A DNA stretch of 64,000 nucleotides from Gymnothorax reevesii (GCA_029721435.1 CM056587.1:11863167-11927166); one strand, 5' to 3'. Shown: positions 1 to 12,265, counted from the stretch's first letter. Notes: generated by a model not told the origin, from the letters alone. Translations and numbers: made by a program.

Positions 1-57
1 TAGAAGCTAAAGCACACATCTTAACCAGGGGTGCCAATAATTATTGAGGGCGCTGTA
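1..57 (+). mobile_element. Tc1-like terminal fragment
   Basis: The first bases include GGTGCCAATAATTATTGAGG and end in a TA-rich stretch, which resembles the 3' terminal region of a fish Tc1-like family whose ends read 'gtgccaataattctgg...' (recalled family pattern, not searched). It stops where sequence of a different Tc1 family begins near base 58. Too short to be sure. Confidence 0.3.
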
Positions 58-615
58 TATGAAGGTTTTAGAGCAACATAGGCTCCCCTCCAGATGACAT
101 CCACTCCAGGGAAGGTCTTCTGTGTTTCAGCAGGACAATGCCAAACCACATACTGCAGCGATTACAACAGCATGGCTTCGTAGTAGAAGAGTCCGTGTGC
201 TGAACTGGCCTGCCAGCAGTCCTGATCCTTCACCGATTGAGAACATTTGGCGCAGAATGAAACGAAAAAATCCGTCAAAGGAGACCCGAAACTCTCCAGC
301 AGCTGGAAGCCTGTATTAAACAAGAGTGGATCAAATTCCAATGGCTAAACTCAAGAAACTTGTCCCCTCAATGCCCAGATGCCTCCACTCTGTGTTAAAA
401 ATGTTAAAAAGAAGAGGGGATGCTACACCATGGTAAACAGGCCCTAGTCCCAACTTTTTTTTAGACCTGTAGCAGCCATTAAATTTGAAATGAGCTCATT
501 TTGTGGATAAAATTGTAAAATTTCTCAGTTACAACATTTGCTATGTTATCTCTGTTCTATTGTGAATAAAATACTGGCTGGTGTGATTTGAAAGTCATTG
601 TGTTTGGATTTTATT
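58..615 (+). mobile_element. Tc1-like element, 3' part (family A), 5'-truncated
   Basis: This is the 3' portion of a Tc1/mariner element. It begins inside the transposase gene, runs through the region of the third catalytic residue, and continues into an AT-rich 3' UTR with CCAACTTTTTT and the phrase TGTGGATAAAATTGTAAAAT that recurs in this fish family. The terminal inverted repeat itself is missing or eroded. The same family is found on the minus strand near 20.2-20.9, 23.9-24.8, 25.1-25.6 and 52.8-53.5 kb. Interpretation: an old truncated copy. Confidence 0.75.
122..398 (+). pseudogene. Tc1 transposase C-terminal fragment
   Basis: This fragment encodes the C-terminal part of a DDE_3/Tc1-type transposase, the nuclear enzyme that cuts and pastes the element at TA sites. 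Visible in order are QQDNAKPHTAA (second catalytic Asp) and SSPDPSPIENIW (third catalytic Glu). The first frame is open for 65 codons from base 122. After the E motif the homologous reading moves to another frame, where QQLEACIKQEW is recognisable and ends at a TAA near 396. The shift lies near an A-run around 262-270, so a small indel is the likely cause. The N-terminal half and the first Asp are absent. It cannot encode an active enzyme. Confidence 0.75.
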
Positions 616-2949
616 CACAATTGTATTTTTATGAAATGAATTTTGTTGAATGGGTTTTTACATCACTGAATACAGCATATGTGTTTTAAGGAAGATAATA
701 GACTCTTGTCCTACATGGGAATGAATTGATTGCCTGGGTTTTTTAAGAATGATTCTGAGCTGACTCTGTGCACGTTGACCCTGACAAGGAATGAAACCGA
801 GGGCTGATATCAGAACGATTGCCTGGAGCACATCTAGCACTCCTTAAATCTGAAGTACAGTCATATAGCCGGACTTGAGCGAAGTGCTCTCAAGAAGAGT
901 GAGCCGATGGGGAAGAGACAGGAGTTTGCTGGAAAGCAGGAAACCCCTTCCAGTCGTGGTGGAAAGCATGACTGCCACATGTCTCGGCCAAAGTTGAAAC
1001 ATGCTGAATTAATGAAGGGGGTTCATGCTACATTATATGAACTGTATACACTGCTCTTGAATTATTAAAGCTGGTGGAGTTTGTACCTCAACCTATTTTA
1101 AGAACAATGATATCACAGATTTAGTTCTTTTTTTTTCTCAAAAATGGAATACAGGTATCGGTCTCAGTTTTCCACAAAACTAAACAGAATCATATTCCTA
1201 TATTGCGCTCAAGTCAGTCTTATTTCCAAGGTAAATATTCCATTCGAATGCATGCTTGCAAGCTGTGAGTGTCAAATTACAAAAAATATTTTAATCATAC
1301 CAGTATACCTCTCCAAGGTTTAGTGGCTGACTGTCCAATATGATTCAGCTTTAAAAACATGAATGCAGTCAATATATGTCAATTAAATATTGACATTAAA
1401 CACCAACTTTAGTGACTGTGATTTTTACCCCCCCCCCAAAAAAAAGAGAATCAGTTTTGTTGTGACTGATGCAGAAGAATTTGACTGACCATCACAGAGC
1501 CCAGAGCTGTGCTCAATCAAATATTGTTGGTAAATCAAAATTGAAACATTAAGTAACTAAGTCAAAATGTGGTATCATTTTTTAAATTCAGGTTTGTGGC
1601 AAAATCAGAGATTCATTGCAAATCATAATCCAAGAAGAGGTGGCAGCAAATATTTTTGTAGCTGCCCAAGAGTGAGCATAAGTGTTCCAAGCATAACTAT
1701 ACATTGTATATTTGTGTATTACTACTGGCAAGAACTCAGTATGTCCCTCTAAGTATTATTTTTTATCTTTACAAATAAGAACAAGATGCAGTTCCAGGCA
1801 TGGCAAAACCTGCCCTTCGCACATATTTTATCTGTTTCATGAGATTATTCAATTTTCAGGTACATGTGCCCCTTGAGTTCAAACTTTCGATGTCAGACAA
1901 GGTCAAAAGTCATAATGTAATTTTGCTCGCCATGTATGAGTTCTTATATGTCATTGATAGTGGGAAGGAAGTGATGTAGAGTGAGTACTTAAGAAGTAAT
2001 GGAGTTAACGGGTTTAAAAAAGGAGGCATGGAATAAAAATAGAAAAACTGAAAATAAATCTCGCTATTGATGTCTACTGGCTGATAGCGCTTTAAACAAG
2101 AACCAAGTTGGTCTGAGCCATAAATCAGGCCTGGTCAGTTATACCAAAATACATGTCATGTATTTGCATTTCTTTAAAGTTTCAGAGATGGTGCACTGTG
2201 GGCCTGAACAGTTGGTGGAAACAGGAGAAACATGACAATTATTTATCAGATATTTGTTTCCATGGTTGTTAAATATTAGGGAATCCACCTAAGTATGAAA
2301 TCCATCTGAAGATTTAAAAGTTTCAATGGACAAACTGAAATAAGCCTGGGAGGGGGGGGGGGGGGGGGGGGAGTAGTAGGGATACTGAAGGAAAAAAAGA
2401 AGAATTGAAAATTAAAACCACAATTTATTTCATGTCAAAGCATAACTCATGTAGACTACTTTGCAAGTTTGCTCACAGAACAAAACCACCGAGCAATTAC
2501 ATGCAGAAACACTAGAATAAGAAAGAAAAACAGGGAAAGAAAATCATAAAACTTCAGGATTACATAATGGCCTGTTAACAATCACTCATTTGCATAACCA
2601 AGGCATTTCTGAGAAAAAGAGGGGGGACTGAAAGAGAGAGAGAGAGAGAGAAATTGAGGTCAGTGAGTGCATTAAAGCTACTGTCCTGCTCCTGATACGT
2701 TCAGTTATCTAAAAGCAAAATGTTGTTTTGGCCCTTAGAGTGTTCCCAGTAGTGTGCAGAGATGATTATGCACTTAAAAAATGGAACCAGAAACCAAGTC
2801 CTATTCAAGAATATATTTCATGTAAAATTGGATCATTTAGATGAAAATAAATAAAACGGTAACAAAGCGTTGTACAAGCAAAAATAATAATGTCGTTTTG
2901 CGAGAAAAAGCTGCAGGGGCTGTAACATTTTGTGTACTGTACTGTCCTG
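616..2949. other. No gene recognised; simple-sequence tracts
   Basis: I see no coding region or recognisable transposon here; short ORFs of about 60 codons are at chance level. Simple tracts: ten C followed by eight A at about 1428-1445, a 20-base G run at 2352-2371 and (GA)n at about 2633-2651. Confidence 0.6.
2352..2371 (+). repeat. Poly-G tract (20 nt)
   Basis: An uninterrupted run of 20 G, preceded by GGGA. Such tracts are slippage-prone and can form G-quadruplex-like structures. The exact length may be unreliable in an assembly. Confidence 0.9.
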
Positions 2950-3137
2950 TAACACGGACTACTGTAATAACTGTCATGCTCCACAAGGGGGCTGATCCAG
3001 ACCACTGTCCTGTGGTGCACCGACCCACTGCAGTAACTGTCCTGCTCCACTAGGGGACTGGTCCGGACCACTGTCCTGTGGAGCATGGACCACTGCAGTA
3101 ACTGTCCTCCACCACTAGAGGGCTGGTCCGAACCACT
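2950..3137 (+). repeat. 65-bp minisatellite, about 2.8 copies
   Basis: Three diverged tandem units share the anchors CAGTAACTGTCCTGCTCCAC, GGACTGGTCCGGACCACTGT and CCTGTGGAGCATGGA. The clearest full unit is 65 bp. Because 65 is not a multiple of three, the overlapping minus-strand ORFs with repeated peptide text are not convincing genes. Confidence 0.8.
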
Positions 3138-3289
3138 GGTCCGGAGTGTCTCGAGACATTGAAATTCGCGGCCTTTTACTGGCCTTGTACAAGGTCTGTA
3201 CAGTCCATTCTCAGAATACTGTTACAAACTTTTAGATGTAAGTGGTGGTATATAACCATCTCTGCACATGAACACAATGCTACAATCAA

Positions 3290-3960
3290 ACAAAATTCCA
3301 TAAGAGATATGATGGTTATTGAAATATTTCAGTGTGGAAAGCATTACGAAGCCATTTTTCAAAGCTCTGGGATTGTAGCAGTAAGAGTTATCATCTCCAA
3401 ATGAGGAGCAGTGGTTCATTTTCTCATGATTCCTTCTAAAGCACATTAACAAAGAATATGGGGAGTCAAAAAAGAACATTGGCGAACATCAGAAGAAACT
3501 GAAGACCTCACACAGCACAGATAAGGTCAACGTTTGTGATTCCTCCATTAGAAAGCGACGAGGAAAAAACTATATCCTCAGGACAGTACCCACATAAAAC
3601 ACTGGTAGACATGAGGAGGAGGCTTGTCTCACATCCGCCAGAAAACACCTCGATGGCCCCCAAAACTTTGGGGATGATATTGTTTTGACTGATGATTCAA
3701 TAGTGGAACCTTCTGTCACTTTGTTGTTGCATCTGGCATGAAGCTAATGCGGATTTCCACAAAGAACCATCACACCAATAGTCAAGCGCTGAAGTGACAA
3801 TGAGATGCAGTTGGGATACTTTGCTGCCTCAGAGTATAGGCAACTTTCCATAACTAACGAAACCTTGAATTCTGCGTTTACTGCATTTCTTCAAAACAAC
3901 CTAAAATAAGCCAATGCAGCCACGGATATTCAAAATAGTCCTTCAGATCGTAGACCTAAA
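3290..3960 (+). mobile_element. Degenerate Tc1-like element (family B)
   Basis: A badly decayed Tc1 copy in plus orientation. The N-terminal helix-turn-helix region is still readable as MVIEIFQCGKHYEAI followed by a stop-broken stretch equivalent to 'VRAIIHKWRK' of relatives. Further on, phrases equivalent to the middle of the gene occur (GATTCCTCCATTAGAAAG; GATTCAATAGTGGAACCTTC; TACTTTGCTGCCTCAG). Many indels and stops. Other copies of the family are at 5.5-6.5, 34.1-34.9 and 56.9-59.1 kb. Edges are approximate. Confidence 0.65.
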
Positions 3961-4619
3961 ATGTGTGGGGCATCCATGATCTTTCTCCTGACAAACAGCA
4001 TTAATGCAGTCAAAAATTCCCATTCCCATTTCCATTATTGAGGTTTGCCTGACTGCTTCTAAACTACCTCCAAATATGGCATGGAAATCCAATGAAAACT
4101 TCAGTTTTATAAGGGACATTTCTTTTCTCTCGAAAAAACAAAGAATAATATTGGAAAAAGCCTTTTGCCAGATATAGATACCTTGATAGATTGATTCATT
4201 TCCTCTGCTGAGGGAGTGAGGCTTGGCTGACTCGGCTCCTCTCAGTTTTTTTCCCCCGGTTTTTTTTTCTTCTTTTATTGAGAGAGAGAGAAAGAGCTGG
4301 GAAAATGCCTGACCCATCTCTGTTTTGTTTTAGTAATTGGAAAATTACACAATTAACAGATGAAAGAGACCCAGAATTTCTGGCTGCTGCACAGAAAACT
4401 GTTATTCAGTTAAGCTCACTTCTTAGAAGCTTAATGGCAATAGAATAATAAAATAAAATAAAGTTGATTATTGCATGGAAATTTAGTATTTTTTCCTTTG
4501 TGAGGAAAGGTAACAATAATATGTTTTATAGTGAAGTGAAACTTACTGAAACTGTCGTTTTGGATTTTTTTGTGAAAGGTCTGCAAACTATAAAATACTT
4601 AAATTTTTTAAAATATATA
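3961..4619. other. No gene recognised
   Basis: AT-rich unique-looking sequence with a short T-run and (GA) stretch around 4250-4290. I see no coding or repeat family signature. Confidence 0.5.
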
Positions 4620-5436
4620 CTCAGCCAAAATAAAAACTTCACACTCGTTTTGAGGTTGATAAGTTGAACATACAAATAATGAGGTTTTAAATAATGATTT
4701 TATTTAATTCTGTACTCATTAAAGATGGTGTATCATAAAAATAATGTCCATAATGTAACCAGTTCCACCGGAAATGCTACGGAAATCTCCAAGAGTAAAA
4801 ATGGTAAGTTACAACTTGAATAAGAGCAGTGCACAGGCGATTACGTATAATTTGGGCAGTCACACGACCTCTAAACATTTCATTCCTAGTGGACGTTGCT
4901 GTGACAAATTGATTATGCAAATGATGTAAGACAATTTGTCGGTCTTCCGCTTTTGACGTCACACGTGGGCTACCAGAACGAGGTCGGTCAGCTGTGGTGT
5001 CAGTTTGTTGGAGACATGTCCAAAGATCATGGATAGTCCGTCGACTGCATCCCATAACCCTTGCAACATCAGTGACGGACGTTTCCGTATTCAGCATGCC
5101 AATGGCACGTTCACGCTGAATGTTTGACAGCCATAGCATTGAAAATCAGCGAATAATTAACTGTAAAAACTTGTTTTTCCGAGATTTCACCCTAACGTGC
5201 TAACGTGAGCTCAGTTGCACATCTCTCATATGGTCACGTGACTAGGAACACGAGAAAACATGGTTTTAGCTTAAAGTACGCTCGCACGTGCTAAGTACCT
5301 GTGCATGTCGGAGTTGATATGTGTCATGATGTCTTTGATAACGCATTTACCCCTAGTAATAATATTAACTCTTTTATTAAAAGTTTCAAGAAAATATTTA
5401 CAAATTTATGAGTGTGAAGTGTATTTTTTGACTCAG
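4620..5436 (-). mobile_element. Internally deleted Tc1-like element with both ends
   Basis: The left end CTCAGCCAAAATAAAAACTT and the right end (reverse complement CTGAGTCAAAAAATACACTT) form imperfect terminal inverted repeats of about 27 bp, both followed inward by CACACTC. TA dinucleotides flank both ends (4618-4619 and 5437-5438), as expected for Tc1/mariner. The 817-bp interior keeps only the 5' part of a transposase gene on the minus strand, so this is a non-autonomous deletion derivative. Its ends resemble those of the larger Tc1 at 35430-36938 (both begin CTCAGC after TATATA), which suggests related families. Confidence 0.8.
4777..5139 (-). CDS. Truncated Tc1 transposase: DNA-binding domain only (120 aa)
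   Basis: The ORF encodes the N-terminal paired-type DNA-binding region of a Tc1 transposase, which recognises the element's own ends. It opens MLWLSNIQRERAIGML, followed by the first helix-turn-helix (TSVTDVARVMGCSRRTIHDL), the linker DRPRSGSPRVT at about residues 52-62 (GSPR in place of the usual GRPR), and a second HTH region ending near RVTAQIIRNRLCTAL at about residue 105. The last 15 or so residues are unrelated and arise where the catalytic domain has been deleted. No DDE residues remain. The ATG was chosen because the family start (MxxLSNIQRERAIGML) aligns there. If made, the protein could only bind ends, not cut. Whether it is expressed cannot be judged from sequence. Confidence 0.7.
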   Translation of the reverse strand: MLWLSNIQRERAIGMLNTETSVTDVARVMGCSRRTIHDLWTCLQQTDTTADRPRSGSPRVTSKAEDRQIVLHHLHNQFVTATSTRNEMFRGRVTAQIIRNRLCTALIQVVTYHFYSWRFP

Positions 5437-5459
5437 TATATATTATACAAAAAGGTAGC

Positions 5460-6548
5460 ACAGGCCAGAGTCCAGAGTTTGACTAGACCACTCCAAAACC
5501 TTCTTTTTGTTTTTTAAGCCATTCAGAGGTGGACTTGCTGGGGTGTTTCAGATCATTGTCCTGCTGCATAACCCAAGTGCGCTTGAGCCTGAGGTCACAA
5601 ACTGATAATCAGATGTACTCCTTCAGAATTTTCTGGTAGAGAGAAGAATTCATGGTTCCATCAATTACGGCAAGTCGTCCAGGTCCTGGCACAGCAAAGC
5701 AGCCTCAGATCATTAAACTCTCACCACTATGTTTGATACTGTTGGTATAATGTTCTTTTTATGAAATGCTATGTAATTTTTACGCCAGATGTAACAAGAT
5801 GCACACCTTCCAAAAAGTTCAACTTTTGTATCGTCAGTTCACAGAATATCTTCCCAAAAGTCTTGGGGATCATCAAGATATTTTTTGGAAAATCTTGGAC
5901 GAGCCTTTGTATTATTTTTTTCAGCAGTGGTGTTTGCCTTGGAACTCTCCCATGGATGCAATTTTTGCCCAGTCTCTTTCTTATTGCTGAATCACGAATA
6001 CTGATTTTAACAGAGGCAAGTAAGGCCTGCAGTTCTTTAGATGTTGTTCTGGGTTCTTTAGTGACCTTCTGGATGAGTCATTGATGCGCTCTTGGAGTAA
6101 TTTTGGTTGGCCGGCCACTCCTGGGAAGGTTCACCACTGTTCCAAGTTTTCTCCATTTGTGGATAATGGCTCTCACCGTGGCTCGCTTGTAACCCTTTCC
6201 AGACTGATAGATGTCAATGACTTAGTTTCTCATTTGTTCTTGAATTTCTTTAGATCACGGCATGTGTTGATGTGTTGCTTTCTGATATCTTTTATCCTAC
6301 TTCACTTTGTCAGACAGGTTCTATTTGGGTATATCTTGATTCAACAGGTCTGGCAGTAATCCGACCTGTATGTGGTTAGTGAAATTTAACTAAACAATGT
6401 GGTTAATGCTAGTTAATTCATGATTTAACAAGGAGCGGCAATTTTCACATAGTGCCAGGTAGGTTTGGATAGCTTTTTTCCCTTAATTAATGAAAACATC
6501 ATTCAAAAACTGCATTTTGCATTTTCTCAGGTTGTCTTTGTCTAATAA
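5460..6548 (-). mobile_element. Tc1-like element, family B, nearly full length but broken
   Basis: The minus strand carries most of a Tc1 transposase and its 5' leader. Readable on the minus strand are MQQDNDLKHPSKSTSEW (second catalytic Asp), a middle 'PTVSNIVVRV' type region, and TDDTKVELFG (first catalytic Asp). A TGA precedes that motif where relatives carry Trp. The gene is cut off before the third catalytic Glu, because the element starts at about 5460 just beyond the preceding deleted Tc1. At the other side the 5' leader AAAGCTATCCAAACCTACCT is preserved, and the end runs into a (GT)n(TA)n microsatellite near 6555-6575. It is inactive. Plus-strand ORFs at 5761-6359 are shadows of it. 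Confidence 0.8.
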
Positions 6549-6924
6549 TGGCACCGTGTGTGTGTATATATATATAATAAACAGATGTTACGCATACTAA
6601 CTCTTATAGCTAAAAAACACTATTTTCAATTGAAATGGAATAAACTTTTCTGTTCTGATAGAGATAGAGAAAAGGAGAGACAGAACTCTACCTTATTCTA
6701 AGTAGAATGGAATATTTCCAGGGTGTGCACAGTGCGATGTTTCTTTCCTAAATTTGGCATTTAGGATTTCATAGCTATTCATAACTGCCCAACATGACAG
6801 TTGTCCATAACTAATAAATGCTCCAAAGTGAATGTGGAACACGTGCACTAATCATATTTTTGTAAGATTACCAGCAGTTGTGGTCTAAGACCTGTTAACC
6901 TTAGAACTGCATGGCTTAGTGCCT
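6549..6924. other. No gene recognised; short (GT)n(TA)n
   Basis: A (TG)n(TA)n microsatellite lies at about 6556-6577. The rest is AT-rich and unrecognised. Confidence 0.5.
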
Positions 6925-7475
6925 TTAAGACAAAAGAATACTGCAGTGATGGTGATTGTGAAAATCACCGAGTTTCACAAAAGTGGCATTGGCTAAACCC
7001 AAATAGCTAAAGAGTTGACAATACCAATTTTAAGTTTTGAGGCAACAATTACTAATGCCTATGGCAATATTACAAATCTGCCTGGAAGAGGACATGAGCC
7101 TATTTTGACTTTGCGCGCTGTGAGGAAACTCAAAAACTCATTGTTGGAGAATTTCAGATATTAATTATGTCCTGGTATTAGAAAGTCTCCAGAACTACGA
7201 TCAGACGCCATCCACTGAATGCTTAGATATTTAGAAGTGTTGACAGAAAAAACAGCATCTGTCACCGAAAAACAAACTCATGAGCCAAAACTTGCCAAAT
7301 GGAACAGGAATTTTCAGTGGGAGATCAAAATAGAGCTCTTTAACAAAAGAAAAAAAAATACACCTAATATTGGTTTGGTAAAGCCTACAAACAAAAGTGG
7401 CCATTTTTTGATGACTCTCATCCCCACTCGTGAAGTATTGTGGGGAATCTTTGCAGTGGGTTGGTGAATAATCTT
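6925..7475 (+). mobile_element. Degenerate Tc1-like element (family C), 5' half
   Basis: A plus-strand remnant of a third Tc1 family. Recognisable phrases, in the order expected for the gene, are AAAGAGTTGACAATACCAAT, AATCTGCCTGGAAGAGGACA, GTTGGAGAATTTCAGATATT, AGAAAGTCTCCAGAACTACG, AAACAAACTCATGAGCC and AAAATAGAGCTCTTT (the region just after the first catalytic Asp). It fades after GTGAAGTATTGTGGGG near 7445. The second and third catalytic residues are lost. Frames are broken. The ORF at 7219-7467 is the longest surviving piece. Confidence 0.65.
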
Positions 7476-7671
7476 CACTGCACACTACTGTAATTTATTA
7501 AATTCTAGCAATTCTTTCGTCAAAACATTGATAATTCAATGATTTAGTAAATTGCTTATTAGTGCGTCATGAACGTTCAACAGCATGCAAGGAAAATAAT
7601 TTAAAATGCATGCCTTGTGTCGAACTTTCAAGGTAGCAAAATAGTTGATGAGGTCTTTATAGTCCCTGCTC

Positions 7672-7827
7672 TGGGAAAGTGGTAGAGAGGTTGCAATATG
7701 AGAATGTATTAACGTATGTATTAATGTCTTACTACAAAAGATTGTTCTTCAAGATGGAATTTTTAGAAATTTCAGTTAATTGCTTTCTTTGCAATCTCAT
7801 ATTGTAGCTCTCCACTTTCATGCAAAG
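7672..7827. repeat. Short inverted-repeat element (MITE-like)
   Basis: Left arm GGTAGAGAGGTTGCAATATG and right arm (reverse complement GTGGAGAGCTACAATATGAG) are imperfect inverted repeats about 30 bp long, both preceded by GAAAGTGG, enclosing about 100 bp. No target-site duplication is clear. A small non-autonomous DNA element is the likely explanation. Confidence 0.4.
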
Positions 7828-10800
7828 CTATACATCTTAATTATCGATAGACACACAGCTTTTTTGTGGCCTATTTGCTTAGTAAATTAATTCACTTTAT
7901 TGTCCAATTCTTAATCAGAAACAGGTTGACAGTAAATTTGCATTATGGTAATGTCACTGGTTAAAGACACTTTTATTTTAACATAAGCATACTTAACACA
8001 TGGACCTGAGTTGGCAAATCTGCAGTTCTTCAAACATTTTCTTTGGTGTATCAAGATGATCAGACATTGATGCAGAAAAAAAAATTCCACTTTGTAAGCT
8101 ACAAGAATTCCAAAGTTTTGAAAGACATTTAGGTTTTATGTCACCAGTAATGTGGATAGGAAATTGCTTGATGACTATTGCAATGAACAGTAATGCAAGC
8201 TGAGGGTGAATGGACAGCAAATTTATCGACTGATCCTGGCAACTGAACAAATCAACAGTTACTTGGTAATTAGGAAACATTCATGGGAACAGGTTTGGAA
8301 AGGCAATGCACTTTAAGGTGAGGTGGGAGCAGGGCTGTAATCCGTCCAAAGCCAAGCCCTGGGTGGAAGAGGTTAAAAAATAACACTAACTTAAAACAGG
8401 CCAAGACCAATCATTATTTATGAGAAATAAATAACGGTCAGTCTGGCAACTTCCACCATAATTCTCTACAGCTACAAAGCTCTCACATGTAAAAATATAC
8501 AGTCGATTGTATGTTCTGTATGTTCAAAAGAGAAGCATAGAGTTAAATATAAGCCAAGATCCTGCTTAAGGAGAGTTGTGGGGTCTCGAGAGGATCAGAA
8601 TTAGTGACACCAGACCCTGTGGCTCTTCAGGACCAGGTTTGCTGTTCTTTGGAAAACAGGGAGGTTTGGAAAATAGTAAGAGCTGCTGGCATCATGATAA
8701 AGAAAAGAGCTCCCCACCCAGAGATTCTAAATGTGTTTCCTCCAAACCAGCTCAAATCAAGAACATATCACATAAATCATTCAGAATGAAGTGTTGCCAG
8801 TTCAAAAATGATATGGGTTGTTTTCGGGCATTTGAGAACACGCAATGTGTCAACTGGGAATTGTATTCTACATTTCAGGCTTAACAGAGCAGGGTTACTG
8901 TGTGAGAGAACAGAAACATTCAACTCATGTTCTATTTTAAGGTCTTACGGAATATTTCATGCCTTCCATCACTTGGAAAACAGTCAAGCATGAACGTCCT
9001 CTCTGGATGAGTCAAATCAAAACAGTGTCCTGGCCAAAAATTCACTTAAACCATCAGTTTTTCTGTTGTTGTAGATTGTTTTTCATCTAATAAATGTTAT
9101 GGCATATTAACAAAAGTTTTTGGAAAGATAATGAACTGATCTGTAAGTAGGTTACAAATACAGAAGATTTAATTATCATGAGGGATACAATTAAATTTTT
9201 CAAAAAGTATTTTATTTGCTGAGTCATTTATCAAGTGTGGGAGGAAGGAATAGACATAAGAGAATGACAATCACAGCTTTATATAAGAATTTGGCAGACT
9301 AAGGTCAAAAGCCGGAAGACAAGTCACTGAAAAATAGGTGGTGCATCGGATGAGGGCTGTTCTGGGGTCAGTGCCCCAGAGTCAAAACGAGGGGAAATGG
9401 AGGCACACAGGTGAGAAATCTGGGGTCTGGAAAGCACAAGGACTGGGGACAAGAGAGATATTAACAACACAAAAGGCTGAAACTGGAACAAGGAGGATCA
9501 AAGCACAAGAAGGACTGCTGGAAAGCAGACCAATACTGAAAGCAAGTCCAACAACCTGGTGCAGACAGGAGACAAAGGCACCTAAACACACACAAAAAAA
9601 AACAAGGGGAGACAAAAATCAGGTGTAGTAAAGGGCGTGAAGAATTCACAGAGGGCAAATGAGGAAATCAGAAATACCGTAAAACACAGACACCTGGGGA
9701 CGAGATGTGACATTACTTCAATATTACACAAATTACGTAATTTCTGCCTTTGGTGAATTACTTATTACGTGGTAATAGCCATGCAAAGCCACGCATCAAT
9801 GCTCCGATGTCAGACTTGAAAACTTGACCACTTATCAACAAAAATATAACTTCAGCACTGTCAAAACTGCTGAACTGCTACAAAACTCTTAGTCTAAGCA
9901 GTAAAAATGTCCAATTCTACAACAGCATTATGACTCAGCTTACCGTGCAGTACGTCATACTTATTTTTCAAGCAGTAAATTAGTTAAATACTTCTTTATG
10001 CATTCATTTCAACGTAATAGCAATTTTTATAGTAAAAAAATGATATCATTGTAACAAAATCTAAAATGTGTTTTTCTTTGTTCATTCTTGATCTACTTTG
10101 TTGAGCTGATTTATTATAGTTTTCATTTTGTTTAAGGTGGTCCCAGCAAGTAAATGGCAAAGCAGTCAAGAAGAACATGAACTCAGGGCGTTGCGGTTAT
10201 CTATGCCTTTCTGTTCATGCGATGGACAAATACATTTCATCACCTTGCTCTGGGCCTGTGGTCCCTTGCACAAATGCCACAGTTCTGGTGGTTTTATGTT
10301 AATTCTGTCACTGCTCTGTTTGCTTACAGCGGCAGAGATCAGTGAAATTCAGTGAAACTCATTTTTTAAGCTTTAGTGGCCTCTCTGTTTAGAATAATTC
10401 CTTTATTATTGTATATATATAGTGTGCCCTTATTTTTATTCTTCCAAATTATGTTCAATGTTCAATAACTAGGTTAAAACTAAAGAAACATATGAAGAGC
10501 AGAGGACCTGTCTCAACTATATTACTACTGAAGAGCTTTACCATAGTGGCTATAAGTTACACGTACAGTACCCCTGTTTAAAGGCCCAGAAAACATGCCA
10601 TTTTGTATAAGCAGACAACATACCTGATGCTGCCATAAGCGGTGATGAGTATGGTAGGCAGTGATCAGCGTGTCAGTATGGTAGATTGTGTGGAATTCGG
10701 TTAAGCACATCCCCGTAGTATGGCGTGTGAATAGGAGGGCTGACCCAGCCAATAAACAAACCCAGCCTGCCACGCTACCCCAAAATATTTTTTACTGTGT

Positions 10801-12265
10801 TATTGGCTAGTAAACTCTCCACGGTCTGTCAGGCCACAGAGACTGAAGTCTATCGCTTTTTAGTTCATGCAAATTCAGGGACAGTAGTATGCAAGCGAGT
10901 CTGTGCATCAACTCTACCCTCTAAAAAATATGTATTATAACGAGTTGACGTATGGGATATGCACATACCTCTTTCAGTTTTAATGAGTAAATTAACTAAA
11001 AAAATTATCATCAATTATCCTTTAAAAATCGGTTGCAGTTAATTTTTTTTGTTAGTTTTACTGTTTAATACAGCAAAAGAGCAAAATCCCTTTAATCTGG
11101 GATCATGTTTTTAATGGTCTTAAACATTAGTTAAGACATGACATTATATAGCAATACTCCTTCAGCACCAAGTTCTTCAGTTGAAATCATGCACCATTTA
11201 ACTGAGCATTTCCAAAAAAAGTAAAAGCTCAGAAAAACAAAATAGTATTCTTAACTTGACCAAAAAAGTATGTATTTTAGTCTCGCTATGCTGAGGTGAT
11301 GTCCTGCAGTAGTCTTACTCAAGGAAGAACAGTGACCTGAGGACCACATCTCCGATCACTTGGAAGCTTTTTGGGTTTCAGGGATATACTGCCCATACCA
11401 GAAGCTCCTCATGCTGGTAGCGTCAGATAAATATACACCTTTCTATTCAGCGCTGGTGCCACGGTGCCCAACAAAATCAAGAGACGCAGATCACAGCAGT
11501 ATGTACTGTGGATAGGGGTGAACACAAATGGCCAGTGTGACTAATCCAGTGGACAAAGGAGGTATTCACAAATCTACGTTTCCATCAGTCAACATAAATA
11601 TGATACTTCTGATTCAGCGCTTTCTCCGTCAATGCCTCTTTTCTTTGCTCTCAGGGGCTGGTGTGGCCTTGCCTTGCGGTGTAAAACATCAATGGCTCTT
11701 TAATTAGCTCACTGTCTGCAACCAACATGCATTGTGTTTTTACAGTAGATCAGCAACAGAAAGGGGAGGGATTGCTTCTAAAATTTCTAAATTATTGCAA
11801 TCTGGAGTATTAAATCTGAAGGCAGTGAACAATGTATTGTGATACAGCTAAAAATGTGGTAATTTCTAGAATGATATAGGATGAGAGACGTTAATCTTGA
11901 CAACTCTGGTCTATTTAGAAGTGTCACTACACATGTTAGTAAATTCTAAAGTGGGATCCTCAGTTGATTGCGGTTGCAGCTGTTTTCTTTTTTTTTTTAC
12001 ACTAAATATTTATCATCAGTTTCAGCTGTATGATCAAGAACTTCATCGTAACAACAGCTGGAAAATGAACACCAACAGATCTCCTGGCCCTTCAGGAAAA
12101 AACCCCGGTTAGATATGAACAAAATTAAATGAGTCTGAACTAAGATTATTTTACTTTATTTGCTTATGGAAGCTATAAACTTCACAGATGTAGCACAGAC
12201 TAAGAGACAGGAGTGAATAGAGCAAAAATAGTAATGTTGAGTTAGAAACCAATACATCACACTGT
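7828..12265. other. Long stretch without recognisable gene
   Basis: No coding exon or transposon family could be assigned. ORFs are all under about 105 codons and lack motifs. At about 9330-9720 the plus strand is purine-rich (many AGGA/ACAAG words), a composition often seen in decayed fish repeats, but I cannot name a family. A short palindromic ATTACGTAAT lies near 9732. Confidence 0.5.

Noticed and set aside
2805..3086. 93-codon minus ORF with repeated peptide text
   Set aside because: It overlaps the 65-bp minisatellite; repeats shift frame and no family is recognised.
3943..4317. 124-codon minus ORF
   Set aside because: It begins in the edge of a decayed Tc1 and runs through (GA) and T-run sequence. 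No motif.
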